From positions 17,608,052 through 17,672,051 of the forward strand of contig NC_088776.1 in the NCBI RefSeq assembly GCF_954871325.1: a DNA stretch of 64,000 bases. The letters run 5' to 3'. This DNA comes from Gordionus sp. m RMFG-2023 (Eukaryota; Nematomorpha; Gordioida; Chordodea; Parachordodidae). Position numbers and translations under genes: made by a program. The notes below the pieces were generated by a model. It was not told the origin of the DNA. It ran no database searches and was given only the letters and a program-made list of their open reading frames with translations. Shown here one piece after another: positions 10,603 through 24,290 of this stretch. Each line of letters starts with the position of its first letter. Position 1 is the first letter of the stretch.

Positions 10603-13600
10603 CAAATATTTAGAGAACTGCACGGGCTGTCCGTAGCCCGACCCGACCCGAAAATAAATAATAATATTAATATCTTAAATAGTCAGTATAATTTATAATA
10701 TTAATTATAAAATCATATTATTTAATATTTATCATATTTTAGGATTAAAATGTCAATCATATTAACATGTCATGTCATTATTAATTATTATTTTATAAAC
10801 CTAACAACCGGATACCAAACTATTTTATCACTAAATTGTGTGTTTCCCGTGAATTACAAGATAAGACATATTTTATGTACTAAAGATAAGTTTTATTCAT
10901 TATTTATCTAGCTTATAAATTGTCTTTTTTAACATTTGTTTTAAAAAATTTCCATATAAAATTTAAGATTGGGATTTGATTCAGGGGAATTTATTTCTAT
11001 AATTTAAATTTCACTACCATAAATGTTAATCATCCTAGAAATTAAAAAATATTATATAAAATTGGTAATGATATTCTAAGTTACATTTATATATAAAATA
11101 TAATCTTAACTTATTTCGTTTTGGTATTATTATTTTTTTTATCTATCTACCTTAATATGAGTTGTAAATTTTCCAGCTAATTTTGGTTGTCAATATTTTA
11201 AAATATGGCAGAAAAAAATTAGGAAATTAATACAAGATTCTCAAAGAAAATAAGATGTATACTGTGATATGTAAAATTTAAAACATGAATATTAAAAAGA
11301 ATCTGTATCTTTTGTCAAGAAAATGAAAAAGATACAAGATTCTTTTCCGAATTAAGGATCTTAGATACAGATATTAGTATCTTATTAAAAATGTCAAAAT
11401 ATACTGAGTACAAGATATAAAGGGATCTTGTATCATGTATCTTAGATACAAGTATTCGCAGTACTGCCCAACTCTGTTTATTTAAATCTAATTGATTAAA
11501 GTCATTTTAAATATTTTTTTTAGATTTTAGACACAGCCATATTAAAAAAATTATCTCAATGGATGCAAAATTAAAAAGAATTGGTGAAAAGATTAAGACA
11601 AAAGAGTATGAAGTAAGGGAGAATCTTAATGGAAAATCCGATGTATGGAAGAAATTTTCATTTATATATGATGAAAATAAAAAAAAGCTTAATTATGTCA
11701 TTTGTATTATATGCAAATTTATTTATGTATATAATTCAATAACAACAGGTTAGATATTTATACATAAAATATGATCTTATTAAATTATTTTAGGCACAAA
11801 CCAACTTAAAAGACATAAATGTGTATATACAAGTACAACAGCAGAGAGTAAAAAGACACAATTAACAATTGATAGTCTTTTTGGTACTGATCCGAAAAAA
11901 CTCAAAAGTTGTACAAAATTGAAAAAAGAGTGCACAAAGGTGCTTACTATGTTTTGCGGACGTGATTTGAGATCATTTGATACAATTCACGGGGAAGGCC
12001 TTGTTGATTGTTGCCAATATTTTGCCAAAATTGGTTCAATATATGGAAATATTGATGTTAAAAGCATCATTCCAAATCCTACGACAATTTCTAGAAATTT
12101 AGTAGATACTGCTGATGGTATCCGCAATAAATTATTTCCTATATTAAACTCATATGAAAAAGGGTCGATGTGCTGGTAACAAATTTATGAAAATATGGTT
12201 AAATTATTAATAATTTTTAATAGCCACCACAGACCTTGGACTGATGATTATAAAAAAAATATCATATGTAACTCTAACAATTCATTTTATAAATGATTCC
12301 TGGAAACTAAATAAAATTGTATTGTTTACATGCAAATTTGAAGAGGAAAAAATGACAGGGGAAAATATCAAAAAGGAAATTATTAGAAATTTCACCTTGT
12401 TAGGTATTGATTTCATTAAAAATATTTATAAAAATTCATGTATTCTTTGTATCAGGATACAGCAAAGCCTATTTATCGGAAATTCCAATTATTACCGACC
12501 AAGGAGCTAATATGATTAAAGCTTTTGAAAATCATAAGCGTTTAAATTGTGCTTCTCATCTATTAAATAGAGTATTGAGAAATACTTTTGATAACAAAAA
12601 TATTGAATCTTGTTCGGAGATAAATCAATGTTTTAATGACTGTAAAAGTTTAGTAACGTATATGAAACAGAGTGGGTATGTTAAATTAACTTTTTATTAA
12701 TATATATTAAACATTTTAGATTAGTTAATCGCCTCGATAAAACTCTCCACATGTGTGTTGAGACTAGGTGGAATAGTAGGTTGAATATGATTGAATCGAT
12801 CTTTAATCAATTTAATGACATATTGGAAATCCTCAATTCCAGAGGAGAGTCGATTAGACTTGAAAATATTGATTTTGAAATGATGAGGAATCTGATCAAG
12901 TTTCTGACGCCTTTTAAAATTGCGAGTGATGAACTTGAGAGTGATTTAAAACCTACTATTCACAAAATTATTTTATGTTATCATAAAATATTGAGTTTTT
13001 TAGCTAATCCTAGCTTAAACTATCAGCTAAACCAGCTTTCATTAAGATGCCGGGAAATATTGGTGGATAAATTTAAAATAGATTTATTCCACCAAATTTC
13101 GACGTTTTTGTGCCCAAAATTTCGGGATATGAAAATGTTATCCCGGGAACATTATAAAGATTTGTGTCAACATATCAACACGTTGATTAATGCAGAGAAA
13201 ATCAACAGAGATGTGATTGAGCAAAAGTCTTTAAACAACTCACCATCTAACTCGTGCTCAACCGACAGAGTAGTAAATAAAGGTTTATTAAATTAATAAT
13301 AAAATTATTTATTAAAAAATAATAAAGTTAATATATATCTTAATATTATTAATGAATATTTTTTTCTTAAGAAACTACAGAGGTGGTAGATACGTTTTTG
13401 GACTTCTCTCTATGGGAGGCTGACAATGCGTATTCTGATGCTAGCGCCGAAGTTGACGAGCTAAAAAAATACCTAGATCCGAAATTATGTATTGATGACG
13501 ATAATATTTTAAAATGGTGGAAAACAAACCATTATGAGTTTCCAAATTTAAGTATTTTAGCTCTTAAATTCCTGGCTATCCCTGCTTCGTCGGCTAGCAG

Positions 13601-14151
13601 TGAAAGGGCGTTTTCCGCTGCTGGTAGGGCCTTTGAGGAGAGAAGGACTCGTTTAAAGCCAGGTAAACTGGACGCCTCTTTATTTATATATCATAATTAT
13701 TAACTTTGTGATAATTCTGATAATGATATTGATGAGGTCAATATAATATAATATGTTCATTATATTTTTTATATATTTATTAACTTTTATATCATATCTA
13801 TATTCGCATAAATGATGCATATTGTATTATATAATCGTTATAATTTTTAAATTCGCTTGTATATTAATCGTTTTATAATATTTTTTACAAATTTAATAAA
13901 ATGCAACTTAATATATATCTTGAATAGATTATGGCCGTCAAATAAACTTTTATTTAAGGTGGCTGAACTGAATAAATACACATAAATTCTTTTTTGGTTA
14001 TTATAATATTAAAACTTAAATTGCAAAATTTTATTCGGGCTCGGGTCGGGTTGGACTAAAAAATGTGTGCTCGAGCCGGGCTCGGACAAAAAAATTTTTA
14101 AACTCGGGCTCGGTTAGCGAAAAAATTACTTTGCAGTTCTCTACAAATATT
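10603..14151 (+). mobile_element. hAT element, copy 1, with 8-bp target site duplication
   Basis: The element proper is 10611-14143 (3,533 bp). It starts TAGAGAACTGCA and ends TGCAGTTCTCTA, perfect 12-bp inverted ends. It is flanked by a perfect 8-bp duplication CAAATATT at 10603-10610 and 14144-14151, the hAT signature. GC-rich subterminal runs of CCCGACCCGAGCCCG type stand out from the AT-rich host. It interrupts an older hAT transposase relic. Compared with copy 2 it lacks about 74 bp near its left end. Confidence 0.93.
11559..13703 (+). pseudogene. hAT transposase with BED finger and dimerisation domain (copy 1)
   Basis: Spliced transposase in several blocks. 11559-11748 begins the BED-type finger (C..C in VICIICKF, completed after a 45-bp intron by LKRHKC at 11794 on). 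11919-12175 holds the CGRDLRSFDTIHGEGL segment. 12224-12500 holds TLTIHFINDSWKLNKI. 12440-12690 holds PIITDQGANMIKAF and LNCASHLLNRVLRN. 12751-13296 holds ETRWNSRLNMIES. 13383-13703 ends with WWKTNHYEFPNLS and ASSASSERAFSAAGR, the hAT dimerisation motif. The family is Ac/Hermes-like. The conserved LWTDDYKK block at about 12235-12255 is out of frame on both sides, and copy 2 shares this break, so the protein is probably not made whole, unless both reflect an assembly indel. Confidence 0.85.
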
Positions 14152-14799
14152 GGTTTACTAGAAAAAAGACTTAAGTAATTAAAAAATATATTGGTATTCT
14201 TAAATATGACATGAGAATAATTCTTAATTACTACAAAAATGTATAAAATTATTTTATTGCTATTTTTTGTATTTGTATGGAATTATGGATATAAAAAGAG
14301 ATAATTATAATATTTAAATAATAAAAAAATTAAAGTAAAATTAAATAAATTTGAAAAGTGTAAAAATAATAGCATGCTCTGAAAAGTTTAGAAAAAGATT
14401 GATCTTTAAATTTTTCATGCGTTATAAAAATTTTGAAAATATTTTTAGCATTGAACGTAATTGGCGTAAATTTTTTATTGCCAGCGTGAGTGAGCAGGTC
14501 ATGAATTAAAAATTAGGACCATATTCACATCTAATTCAGACATGGACAGTAACGCAATATTTTAATATAAGTTTCAACGTTAAGTTAGGTTGAACATAAT
14601 TTTGATAGGTATTTTAGTAATCTAAGAGTTACATTTTTTATTTCTTTAATACAAAAAAGCGGAAAATTTGTTAGTTCGTTTTAAATTTTTAATCCTGTTA
14701 TTTGTTGAAATCTCAATCCATTTAGAATTTCCCTAGATGATGGATCACTGCAAAATGTTCTTGATCGATCGATGAAAAAGATGAGATCATCATTAAAGG
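14152..14799. other. 650-bp spacer between the two inverted hAT copies
   Basis: The first about 60 bases continue, in frame, the older hAT relic interrupted by copy 1 (GLLEKRLK then KNILVFLNMT). The remainder is AT-rich sequence with no open frame of interest. It is not palindromic, so the two copies are separate insertions rather than one hairpin element. Confidence 0.5.
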
Positions 14800-17700
14800 C
14801 CTGTAACTAGAGAACTGCAAAGTAATTTTTTCGCAACCCGAGCCCGAATTTAAAAATTTTTTTGTCCGAACCCGGCCCGAGCACACATTTTTTAGTCCAA
14901 CCCGACCCGAGCCCGAATAAAATTTTGCAATTTAAGTTTTAATATTATAATAACCAAAAAAGAATTTATGTGTATTTATTCAGTTCAGCCACCTTAAATA
15001 AAAGTTTATTTGACGGCCATAATCTATTCAAGATATATATTAAGTTGCATTTTATTAAATTTGTAAAAAATATTATAAAACGATTAATATACAAGCGAAT
15101 TTAAAAATTATAACGATTATATAATACAATATGCATCATTTATGCGAATATGGATATGATATAAAAGTTAATAAATATATAAAAAATATAATGAACATAT
15201 TATATTATATTGACCTCATCAATATCATTATCAGAATTATCACAAAGTTAATAATTATGATATATAAATAAAGAGGCGTCCAGTTTACCTGGCTTTAAAC
15301 GAGTCCTTCTCTCCTCAAAGGCCCTACCAGCAGCGGAAAACGCCCTTTCACTGCTAGCCGACGAAGCAGGGATAGCCAGGAATTTAAGAGCTAAAATACT
15401 TAAATTTGGAAACTCATAATGGTTTGTTTTCCACCATTTTAAAATATTATCGTCATCAATACATAATTTCGGATCTAGGTATTTTTTTAGCTCGTCAACT
15501 TCGGCGCTAGCATCAGAATACGCATTGTCAGCCTCCCATAGAGAGAAGTCCAAAAACGTATCTACCACCTCTGTAGTTTCTTAAGAAAAAAATATTCATT
15601 AATAATATTAAGATATATATTAACTTTATTATTTTTTAATAAATAATTTTATTATTAATTTAATAAACCTTTATTTACTACTCTGTCGGTTGAGCACGAG
15701 TTAGATGGTGAGTTGTTTAAAGACTTTTGCTCAATCACATCTCTGTTGATTTTCTCTGCATTAATCAACGTGTTGATATGTTGACACAAATCTTTATAAT
15801 GTTCCCGGGATAACATTTTCATATCCCGAAATTTTGGGCACAAAAACGTCGAAATTTGGTGGAATAAATCTATTTTAAATTTATCCACCAATATTTCCCG
15901 GCATCTTAATGAAAGCTGGTTTAGCTGATAGTTTAAGCTAGGATTAGCTAAAAAACTCAATATTTTATGATAACATAAAATAATTTTGTGAATAGTAGGT
16001 TTTAAATCACTCTCAAGTTCATCACTCGCAATTTTAAAAGGCGTCAGAAACTTGATCAGATTCCTCATCATTTCAAAATCAATATTTTCAAGTCTAATCG
16101 ACTCTCCTCTGGAATTGAGGATTTCCAATATGTCATTAAATTGATTAAAGATCGATTCAATCATATTCAACCTACTATTCCACCTAGTCTCAACACACAT
16201 GTGGAGAGTTTTATCGAGGCGATTAACTAATCTAAAATGTTTAATATATATTAATAAAAAGTTAATTTAACATACCCACTCTGTTTCATATACGTTACTA
16301 AACTTTTACAGTCATTAAAACATTGATTTATCTCCGAACAAGATTCAATATTTTTGTTATCAAAAGTATTTCTCAATACTCTATTTAATAGATGAGAAGC
16401 ACAATTTAAACGCTTATGATTTTCAAAAGCTTTAATCATATTAGCTCCTTGGTCGGTAATAATTGGAATTTCCGATAAATAGGCTTTGCTGTATCCTGAT
16501 ACAAAGAATACATGAATTTTTATAAATATTTTTAATGAAATCAATACCTAACAAGGTGAAATTTCTAATAATTTCCTTTTTGATATTTTCCCCTGTCATT
16601 TTTTCCTCTTCAAATTTGCATGTAAACAATACAATTTTATTTAGTTTCCAGGAATCATTTATAAAATGAATTGTTAGAGTTACATATGATATTTTTTTTA
16701 TAATCATCAGTCCAAGGTCTGTGGTGGCTATTAAAAATTATTAATAATTTAACCATATTTTCATAAATTTGTTACCAGCACATCGACCCTTTTTCATATG
16801 AGTTTAATATAGGAAATAATTTATTGCGGATACCATCAGCAGTATCTACTAAATTTCTAGAAATTGTCGTAGGATTTGGAATGATGCTTTTAACATCAAT
16901 ATTTCCATATATTGAACCAATTTTGGCAAAATATTGGCAACAATCAACAAGGCCTTCCCCGTGAATTGTATCAAATGATCTCAAATCACGTCCGCAAAAC
17001 ATAGTAAGCACCTTTGTGCACTCTTTTTTCAATTTTGTACAACTTTTGAGTTTTTTCGGATCAGTACCAAAAAGACTATCAATTGTTAATTGTGTCTTTT
17101 TACTCTCTGCTGTTGTACTTGTATATACACATTTATGTCTTTTAAGTTGATTTGTGCCTAAAATAATTTAATAAGATCATATTTTATGTATAAATATCTA
17201 ACCTGTTGTTATTGAATTATATACATAAATAAATTTGCATATAATACAAATGACATAATTAAGCTTTTTTTTATTTTCATCATATATAAATGAAAATTTC
17301 TTCCATACATCGGATTTTCCATTAAGATTCTCCCTTACTTCATACTCTTTTGTCTTAATCTTTTCACCAATTCTTTTTAATTTTGCATCCATTGAGATAA
17401 TTTTTTTAATATGGCTGTGTCTAAAATCTAAAAAAAATATTTAAAATGACTTTAATCAATTAGATTTAAATAAACAGAGTTGGGCAGTACTGCGAATACT
17501 TGTATCTAAGATACATGATACAAGATCCCTTTATATCTTGTACTCAGTATATTTTGACATTTTTAATAAGATACTAATATCTGTATCTAAGATCCTTAAT
17601 TCGGAAAAGAATCTTGTATCTTTTTCATTTTCTTGACAAAAGATACAGATTCTTTTTAATATTCATGTTTTAAATTTTACATATCACAGTATACATCTTA

Positions 17701-18422
17701 TTTTCTTTGAGAATCTTGTATTAATTTCCTAATTTTTTTCTGCCATATTTTAAAATATTGACAACCAAAATTAGCTGGAAAATTTACAACTCATATTAAG
17801 GTAGATAGATAAAAAAAATAATAATACCAAAACGAAATAAGTTAAGATTATATTTTATATATAAATGTAACTTAGAATATCATTACCAATTTTATATAAT
17901 ATTTTTTAATTTCTAGGATGATTAACATTTATGGTAGTGAAATTTAAATTATAGAAATAAATTCCCCTGAATCAAATCCCAATCTTAAATTTTATATGGA
18001 AATTTTTTAAAACAAATGTTAAAAAAGACAATTTATAAGCTAGATAAATAATGAATAAAACTTATCTTTAGTACATAAAATATGTCTTATCTTGTAATTC
18101 ACGGGAAACACACAATTTAGTGATAAAATAGTTTGGTATCCGGTTGTTAGGTTTATAAAATAATAATTAATAATGACATGACATGTTAATATAATTGACA
18201 TTTTAATCCTAAAATGTGATAAATATTAAATAATAAGATTTTATAATTAATATTATAAATTATACTGACTATTTAAGATATTAATATTATTATTTATTTT
18301 CGGGTCGGACAGCTTTTACAACCCCACCTGAGCCCGAACCCGATAAATTTTTTTTGATGTCCTAACCCGACCCGAGGCTCGGGTCGGGCTATGGACAGCC
18401 CGTGCAGTTCTCTACCTCTAAA
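14800..18422 (-). mobile_element. hAT element, copy 2, inverted relative to copy 1
   Basis: The element proper is 14808-18414 (3,607 bp), with the same TAGAGAACTGCA / TGCAGTTCTCTA ends. Flanking 8-mers are CCTGTAAC and CCTCTAAA (6 of 8 match), a decayed or imperfect duplication. Every coding block mirrors copy 1 with constant coordinate sum 28,951, so there is no net indel over the 2.1 kb coding core. Only scattered substitutions are visible outside it (for example near 13795 versus 15155). An extra 74 bp of GC-rich subterminal repeat lies near its right end. The two copies are very young relative to each other. Confidence 0.9.
15248..17392 (-). pseudogene. hAT transposase (copy 2), identical in sequence to copy 1
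   Basis: All the open blocks of copy 1 recur with identical translations on the minus strand: the BED-finger start (17198-17392), the CGRDLRSFDTIHGEGL block (16772-17032), ITDQGANMIKAF (16251-16544), ETRWNSRLNMIES (15655-16200) and the terminal SSERAFSAAGR block (15248-15568). The frame break before ISYVTLTIHF is shared, so either a common ancestor already had it or both reflect the same consensus artefact. Introns of about 45-85 bp lie between blocks. Confidence 0.85.
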
Positions 18423-20887
18423 TATCAGGATTTTAGTCCACCCATTGAATGGGCGTGGGTAGACAAATATAATAATTTTTAAACATTATCGGGTGGGCGG
18501 GTGGAAAATGGGCAAAGAGTTATTTTATTTTTATAACAAGGGTAGGCAGGCGTTCGGGTTGAAAAATTGCCCATTCCAGACCTTTAATATTTATTCCTTT
18601 AAATGGTACCTCAAGCGTGTTAGATAAAGGTTATTTTAGAAAACTTTTTTAAATTTAATTACAAAATGAGACATAGCTCTTTAAAAACCGCAACTCCATC
18701 TCTAATTCGAATTTTTTTGGGTACAATCTTCCATCCATATGATATAGGTGTAAATTGTTGCAAAATCTTTTCGCTAATGAAGGTGTAGTTCAAACACGAA
18801 CCACGGACTCCATCTCCAATTCTAATAATAAAAAACTAAATAAAATTGGAGATGCTGCATTCATTTCATGTAGGCGATATCCAGATATTTATGAGATCTT
18901 TCTCCGCTTTGTCACAATCTTACCATATCCGTTGAAAGATTGTTTTCTTTTGTCGGGTTAATTAACAAACCAAATAAGACAGTGCTTGCAATAAGCATGA
19001 CATTTTAAAAGGAATTATTTTATAAAAAAAAGATTATCTCAAAATAAATATAATAGCTACTTATATTTTATGGGTCTTACTAATTATACAAACTTTAAAA
19101 AAATAAGTATATCTATTTTTTGCGAATATTCTTATCCTATATTATATTCAAAAGGACAATATCAGCACCCATCATATCTAATCTAAATACAGCCCTGACT
19201 TTGACCTCGGAATATTTACAAAATATTCATAAACAAAATTATTCTTCCGTTTTTTTTATCAGAGACCTTATTAGTAAAATAAATTATTTAATTATATATC
19301 CCAGCTTAAATGTTACTTTGGTTCTAATATTCTTTATGTTTTATATAATTAGATTATCCAAAAAGATGGGTTGCAAATTATACTGGCGAGCTCAAAATTT
19401 GATCATCTAAATCCATGTAAGATACTCGATTTCAATTTTATATAATAGTCAACTTTAATATTATATTTTTTGAAATATAAGCAAAGTTTTGATTAAATAA
19501 ATGTTTTTAATATTATGAAGTATATACAATTTCTTATTTCTGTAAAATATATTATTCCATACTTTAATTTATTACGAATTTTCAATCTTAATCAAGTTAA
19601 AAATATGATATTTTTTTGATTCTATGTCTAATGTGAATAATCTTAGTGTATATGTGTATTTTAATATTTTTTCTTTATATATCTAGTTATTAGTCAATGG
19701 TGCATTTTTGCTATAAGAAATTTATGCGATAATAATGAAAAAGCGAAATTTATCATTAAACAAATGAATAAAATTTCATAATTTCTTTACAAATAATTTA
19801 TTTTAGCATTTTTATTTATGTATAATATTCTATTATATTATATTTTTATAAAATCGATCTAATATAACTTTGTATTCAAACTGTTTATGTTTAAATATTA
19901 TCTTGCCTTCTTTCAGAAACATTACCTTTTAATCTTTTGCTAAAAAAAATCAATTCATTTATTTAGATATTGTACTCAAGAAACGTTATATAATAGTTAG
20001 TTATATTAGCAAAATATAATTTTTATTGTAAATCATACATAAATAAAATGTGTAAAAAGGATTTACACAATAATAATATATTTAACGCCATGTGTTGTTT
20101 AAGTTGTTTGGGCTCAAGCAAGGAGTTTTGGAATTATGTATCTATATATTTTTGATAAAATATTTAAGAGTAATTATATCATTTAATATTATTTTAGGGA
20201 TTGATATATAAAATATTTCATGTTTTATATTCTTAAGTTTATAAATCTTGATTTGATACGTGATTCAAATGTTTATGCCCTATATCATCGAAGGCTGAAC
20301 ACAGCTACGTTGGGTATTCCTCATTCCCATCTAACTGGATTAAATTAAGTTGGATGAAAAATAAGGAGCCCTCTACACGTTTGTGGGTTAGCCGAACGTA
20401 CTTGAACTTACAAAAGTCCGAGAACTGTTATTTGAACGTCCATAGGCTAAGAAAAGAAAGAAGAATTGGGCAACACAAATGCCTATACCCGAAAACTTCA
20501 AATTTAATTACCTTGAGGGTAGGAGGTGGTTGATTTTAAGTTTAAATTCCTTAGTGTAAGTCTTAAAAAGAAAGAAAGGATTATTATCGATATTTCGATT
20601 TAACCTAAAAGAACAAAATTTAATATATATTATTTAACTTCTGGTGAAATAAGATATTCAATTTTAATATTCTAGTTCAATTAATATGGTTTTTATCTGA
20701 TTATATTATTTATATAGCCCACTTCAGTTTTTAGCTTTTTAGAATTAAATCAGCATTAAAATTTGTTTATATTTGAAATATTATTTATAAAAAACATATT
20801 AAATCAGGTAGATTGCATCATCAATTATCATTATATCAAAAATGCAATATGGTAATATAAATTGCGTTAATATTTGTGTGTTTTCTT
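18423..20887. other. Transposon scraps; no host gene recognised
   Basis: 18440-18590 carries hAT-like GC-rich subterminal sequence (GGGTGGGCGGGTGG and CCCATTCCAGACC). 18755-19010 (+) reads as a worn hAT C-terminal fragment (RRYPDIYEIFLRFVTILPY ... GLINKPNKTVLA). 19120-19410 has an unassigned open frame with a hydrophobic segment. 20260-20530 is a less AT-rich stretch without a clear frame or promoter boxes, possibly an old SINE. The rest shows nothing. Confidence 0.45.
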
Positions 20888-21113
20888 CAATTATTTAGTG
20901 TTGTTAAACGGCTCGATTTGAACCGATTTTTAAAAAGGGCTAACTCAATATTTTATCCAGAATAATATTACCCAAGCCTGAAGATTTTGGTCATAGATGG
21001 CACTATCTATTCGCGAAATCTCGAGGCTTACAGTCAATATTTTCTGACTTGAATATTGAGTTATCCGTTTTTAAAAATCGGCTCACGAGCCGTATAACAA
21101 CACTACAATTATT
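20888..21113. mobile_element. 210-bp hAT MITE with perfect target duplication
   Basis: The element proper is 20896-21105. It opens TAGTGTTGTTAAACGGCTCG and closes CGAGCCGTATAACAACACTA, an inverted repeat continuing inward for about 60 bp (GATTTTTAAAAA..., CTCAATATT). The 8-bp duplication CAATTATT lies at 20888-20895 and 21106-21113. No coding capacity; it would move with a transposase supplied in trans. Confidence 0.92.
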
Positions 21114-21746
21114 GGTATTTATTCTTGAGTTTTAGGGATTTTCCCTTAAGTTGGAAAATTATAATAAGAATTCAAAATTAATTAATTGATTATTAAATTT
21201 GTTTATATTAAACAACAACTATTAAATAACTTAGAATAAAAATAGCTAAAATTTATAAAAAATTGCAAGAATTATATGAAATTTTTGATATCTGAATGCA
21301 TAAACGTAGACAAAGAAAACTACGGTGATTTTTAAAATATACCCAACTCTGTTCAGAACGCCTCACACCTGGCCCTTGGTGAGATCTCCTGGTGGGTGTA
21401 ATGCTAACAATAACATATAAGCCAAACCTGTCTCCTAGTCAAAAAATAGTAATATATTATATTTTTTGCCTAATTGAATATAGCAATTAGAAAAGCACCA
21501 AGTATTTAAAAGAAAAGGAGGTGGGAAATCTCATATTATAGTTTGTTTTTTTGTAAGATATTGAATACATTAAATTATCAAAGTATTGCTAAATATTTAT
21601 ATTTTCATTAAATAAAATTTAGAATATAATTATATTTAAAGTGAAGTGATATATTCCCTAATTCCATTTATAAAAAACAGGACGGACCTAATACTAATAA
21701 AAATTTTGTCCCCATTGCGAGCTCGTGCAAAAAATCTATCCGGATG
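21114..21746. other. AT-rich stretch without recognised features
   Basis: No plausible exon or element found. 21340-21440 is somewhat GC-richer (CCTGGCCCTTGGTGAGATCT) but matches nothing I recognise. The open frame at 21646-21840 only overlaps the start of the next transposon. Confidence 0.4.
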
Positions 21747-24290
21747 GCAGTGGCGTAGCCAGGATTCATCCTTAGGGGGGGGGGTTAAAATTTTTTGGGG
21801 GATTCGCCCCCCAAACCTTTATTTTAATGTGCTTTATTAGTGTCTAACCACTATAGTAGCCAGAGTAAATGGAAAATATTAGTAAAAGAATTTTGGCCAA
21901 ATTTATGATTAATAAGTGGCTGGAACCATTATTCTAAAAATTTTAACATAGTCAATTAATTGTAAATTAATCCATCCAGTGTATAAAGAAAAAAAAATTG
22001 CCTCCCAATCCCAAACTTTCCATTTTTTATGTTAAAAATAATTTAGAGAATTTCATTATAGATTTTATTTATTAAAATACTTTAGTATAAATAACATCCC
22101 TTTATTTAACTATGCATTTATTTTAATGATAATATACAATAATCAAAATGTAGAAATTTTATACAGCTTATTATATTAAAAATTTATTGTAAATAACTTA
22201 TTTTTAAAAAAATATAATTCAATAAAATATAAGTAATTCTTGTACTGTATTTAAAAAATTTAATTTAACAATTAAAATTAATACAAATGAATCAAAATAT
22301 AAATAATTCTTATTGCAAATGAATGCAATACTTTTAAAAATAGGCAGGGAATCTAAAGTGCAATTACACATGGAAAGGGCCTGCAAAACATTTTTTGGTC
22401 TCAAAGGAGTATTCTATTCTATAAAATTTTTATACCATCGATATCACAAAATACCTTATCATACGATCCTGATAAATCATCAGAATATTCTTAATATCTT
22501 CTCGCGTTTGAAGTGTAATCAACAATTCAGACTCAACCGGCAGAAGAAAATACAAGCTTTTAAAAATAAAATTGTGATTAGTAAATCTTTCTTTTAATTG
22601 AAATAAAAATGTATCAATAAGGGGAATGAAAATATCTATTGTATAAAATTCCTCAATCGTAGATGCATCAATATTTAAGCGATTGGACTGTCTAGAAACT
22701 ACTTTAGGTTTAAAAATTTCAATCCCAAACATATTAGCGATCTTCTTTACTTTCTCGTATATTTAATGAAATTTTCATCCACATTATCTCTGATATTTGT
22801 TAATATTTCAACAATATCCTTTGCCCATAACCTCCCTTAAATTCAAATCAATTTTTTGTAGCATTTTGCTAAAATCAGATCATATGTATAATTAAATAAA
22901 AAATATATATATTGAATTGATTTTGAAAATTGTGGCTTCGTAAAGCTAGAAAAAGATTTTCAGAATCTACGAAATCTTTTTCTTTGCTTGATATAGGATT
23001 CGAGCGCTGCAAAAATAATTTCATATAATTTGATGAAATGTCTTACTGATTATTTTTCTTTCAATAAATCTAGTTGGACAAAAACTTTTTAGTTTTTTTT
23101 TTGATTATTTGAATCAATATGATTAAACGTTCTGATAAAAAACTGTCTCTTCTTGAATGATGTGAAAAAGTCACAAACCGAGGATATTATTTCTATTTGA
23201 AAAATATATCAGAATTATAAAAAGATATCTATAATACATAATAAAATCTAAAAAATTCCAATTAAATTAAAATATTTTAACGTAAACTGTTCCGGATGTT
23301 TCAAATTTCGCATGCCTTATATATCATCAAATTTAGGCAATAATAACTACAGTGAACATATAGAGCTGTGTTATAAAACTCTTTAATTCTTGACTGCACC
23401 CCTTTAACGTGACCATTCATCGAGGGAGCTCCATCATATCCCTGGCCTCATTAGATTTATATTTAAATCTAGGTCTTGAAGGTATGCTAAAATTTCTTTG
23501 GCTATCGTCTTTGATTTAGTGTTATCTAAGTCAATAAATTGAACAAAGAGTTCCTTCATTTGAAATCACCTAATTCCACATCAATAAACCTTACTGCTAT
23601 GATTAATTGCTCTATGTTACCAACATCCGAAGTCTCATCCGCCAAAACATTAAAACATGGTGATGTTTTCACTTTTCTAGAAATTTATTTCAATATGAAC
23701 CTATTGCATATGTTATTTAATTTTGGATACTTGTACTAAGGTAGGTGGCATTTTTAGCAGAGCTTTCAAAAAGCTTTATATAGTTATCATTATTATTGCA
23801 TAAATGTTTTAACAATTCCTTGAAATTCCCTTCATTATGAGAAGAGTATGTAAGTGTTAAGGGGCTAGTAGATATTCTGAGCTCTTAATGATAAGCCCTG
23901 CCTCCCTAACCAAATAATTGCATCAATTATTATAATTATTCTTGCTCTGTTGTAACAATATCAAAAAATTTTTATTCGATACATTAGATATTGATATCTT
24001 TTGATTCATAGATGGCTTTTAAAGCATCCGATATCTCACATGAATTGAGATGTTAAATATTTTAGTTCATATAATATATTTTTAAATCATGTTATCATTT
24101 AAAAGTAAAAATTCTTATATGTCTTTTTAAAATATATATCATTTTGATATCGTATATATTATTTTATTTCTAAATAAAAACCGTTTTTTAAATGAAATTA
24201 TTCACAATATATATAAAAAAAATTTTTTTTAATTAAAAATAAAAAAAAATTTCCGGAGGTTATGGAGGATGGGGGGGGGGGGTTCAACCT
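21747..24290 (-). pseudogene. Tip100/Zaphod-like hAT transposase relic
   Basis: The left edge at 21747 reads CAGTGGCGTAGCCAGGATT followed by a G run, an end typical of this hAT group; a second G run sits at 24271-24281. The minus strand encodes diagnostic blocks: around 23580-23650 ADETSDVGNIEQL-type sequence, around 23405-23455 GQGYDGAPSMNGHVKGVQ, around 22430-22732 RQSNRLNIDASTIEEFY and IFIPLIDTFLFQLKERF, and further on ALSMCN. Frames are repeatedly broken. No intact right terminus or duplication was found. Confidence 0.75.
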
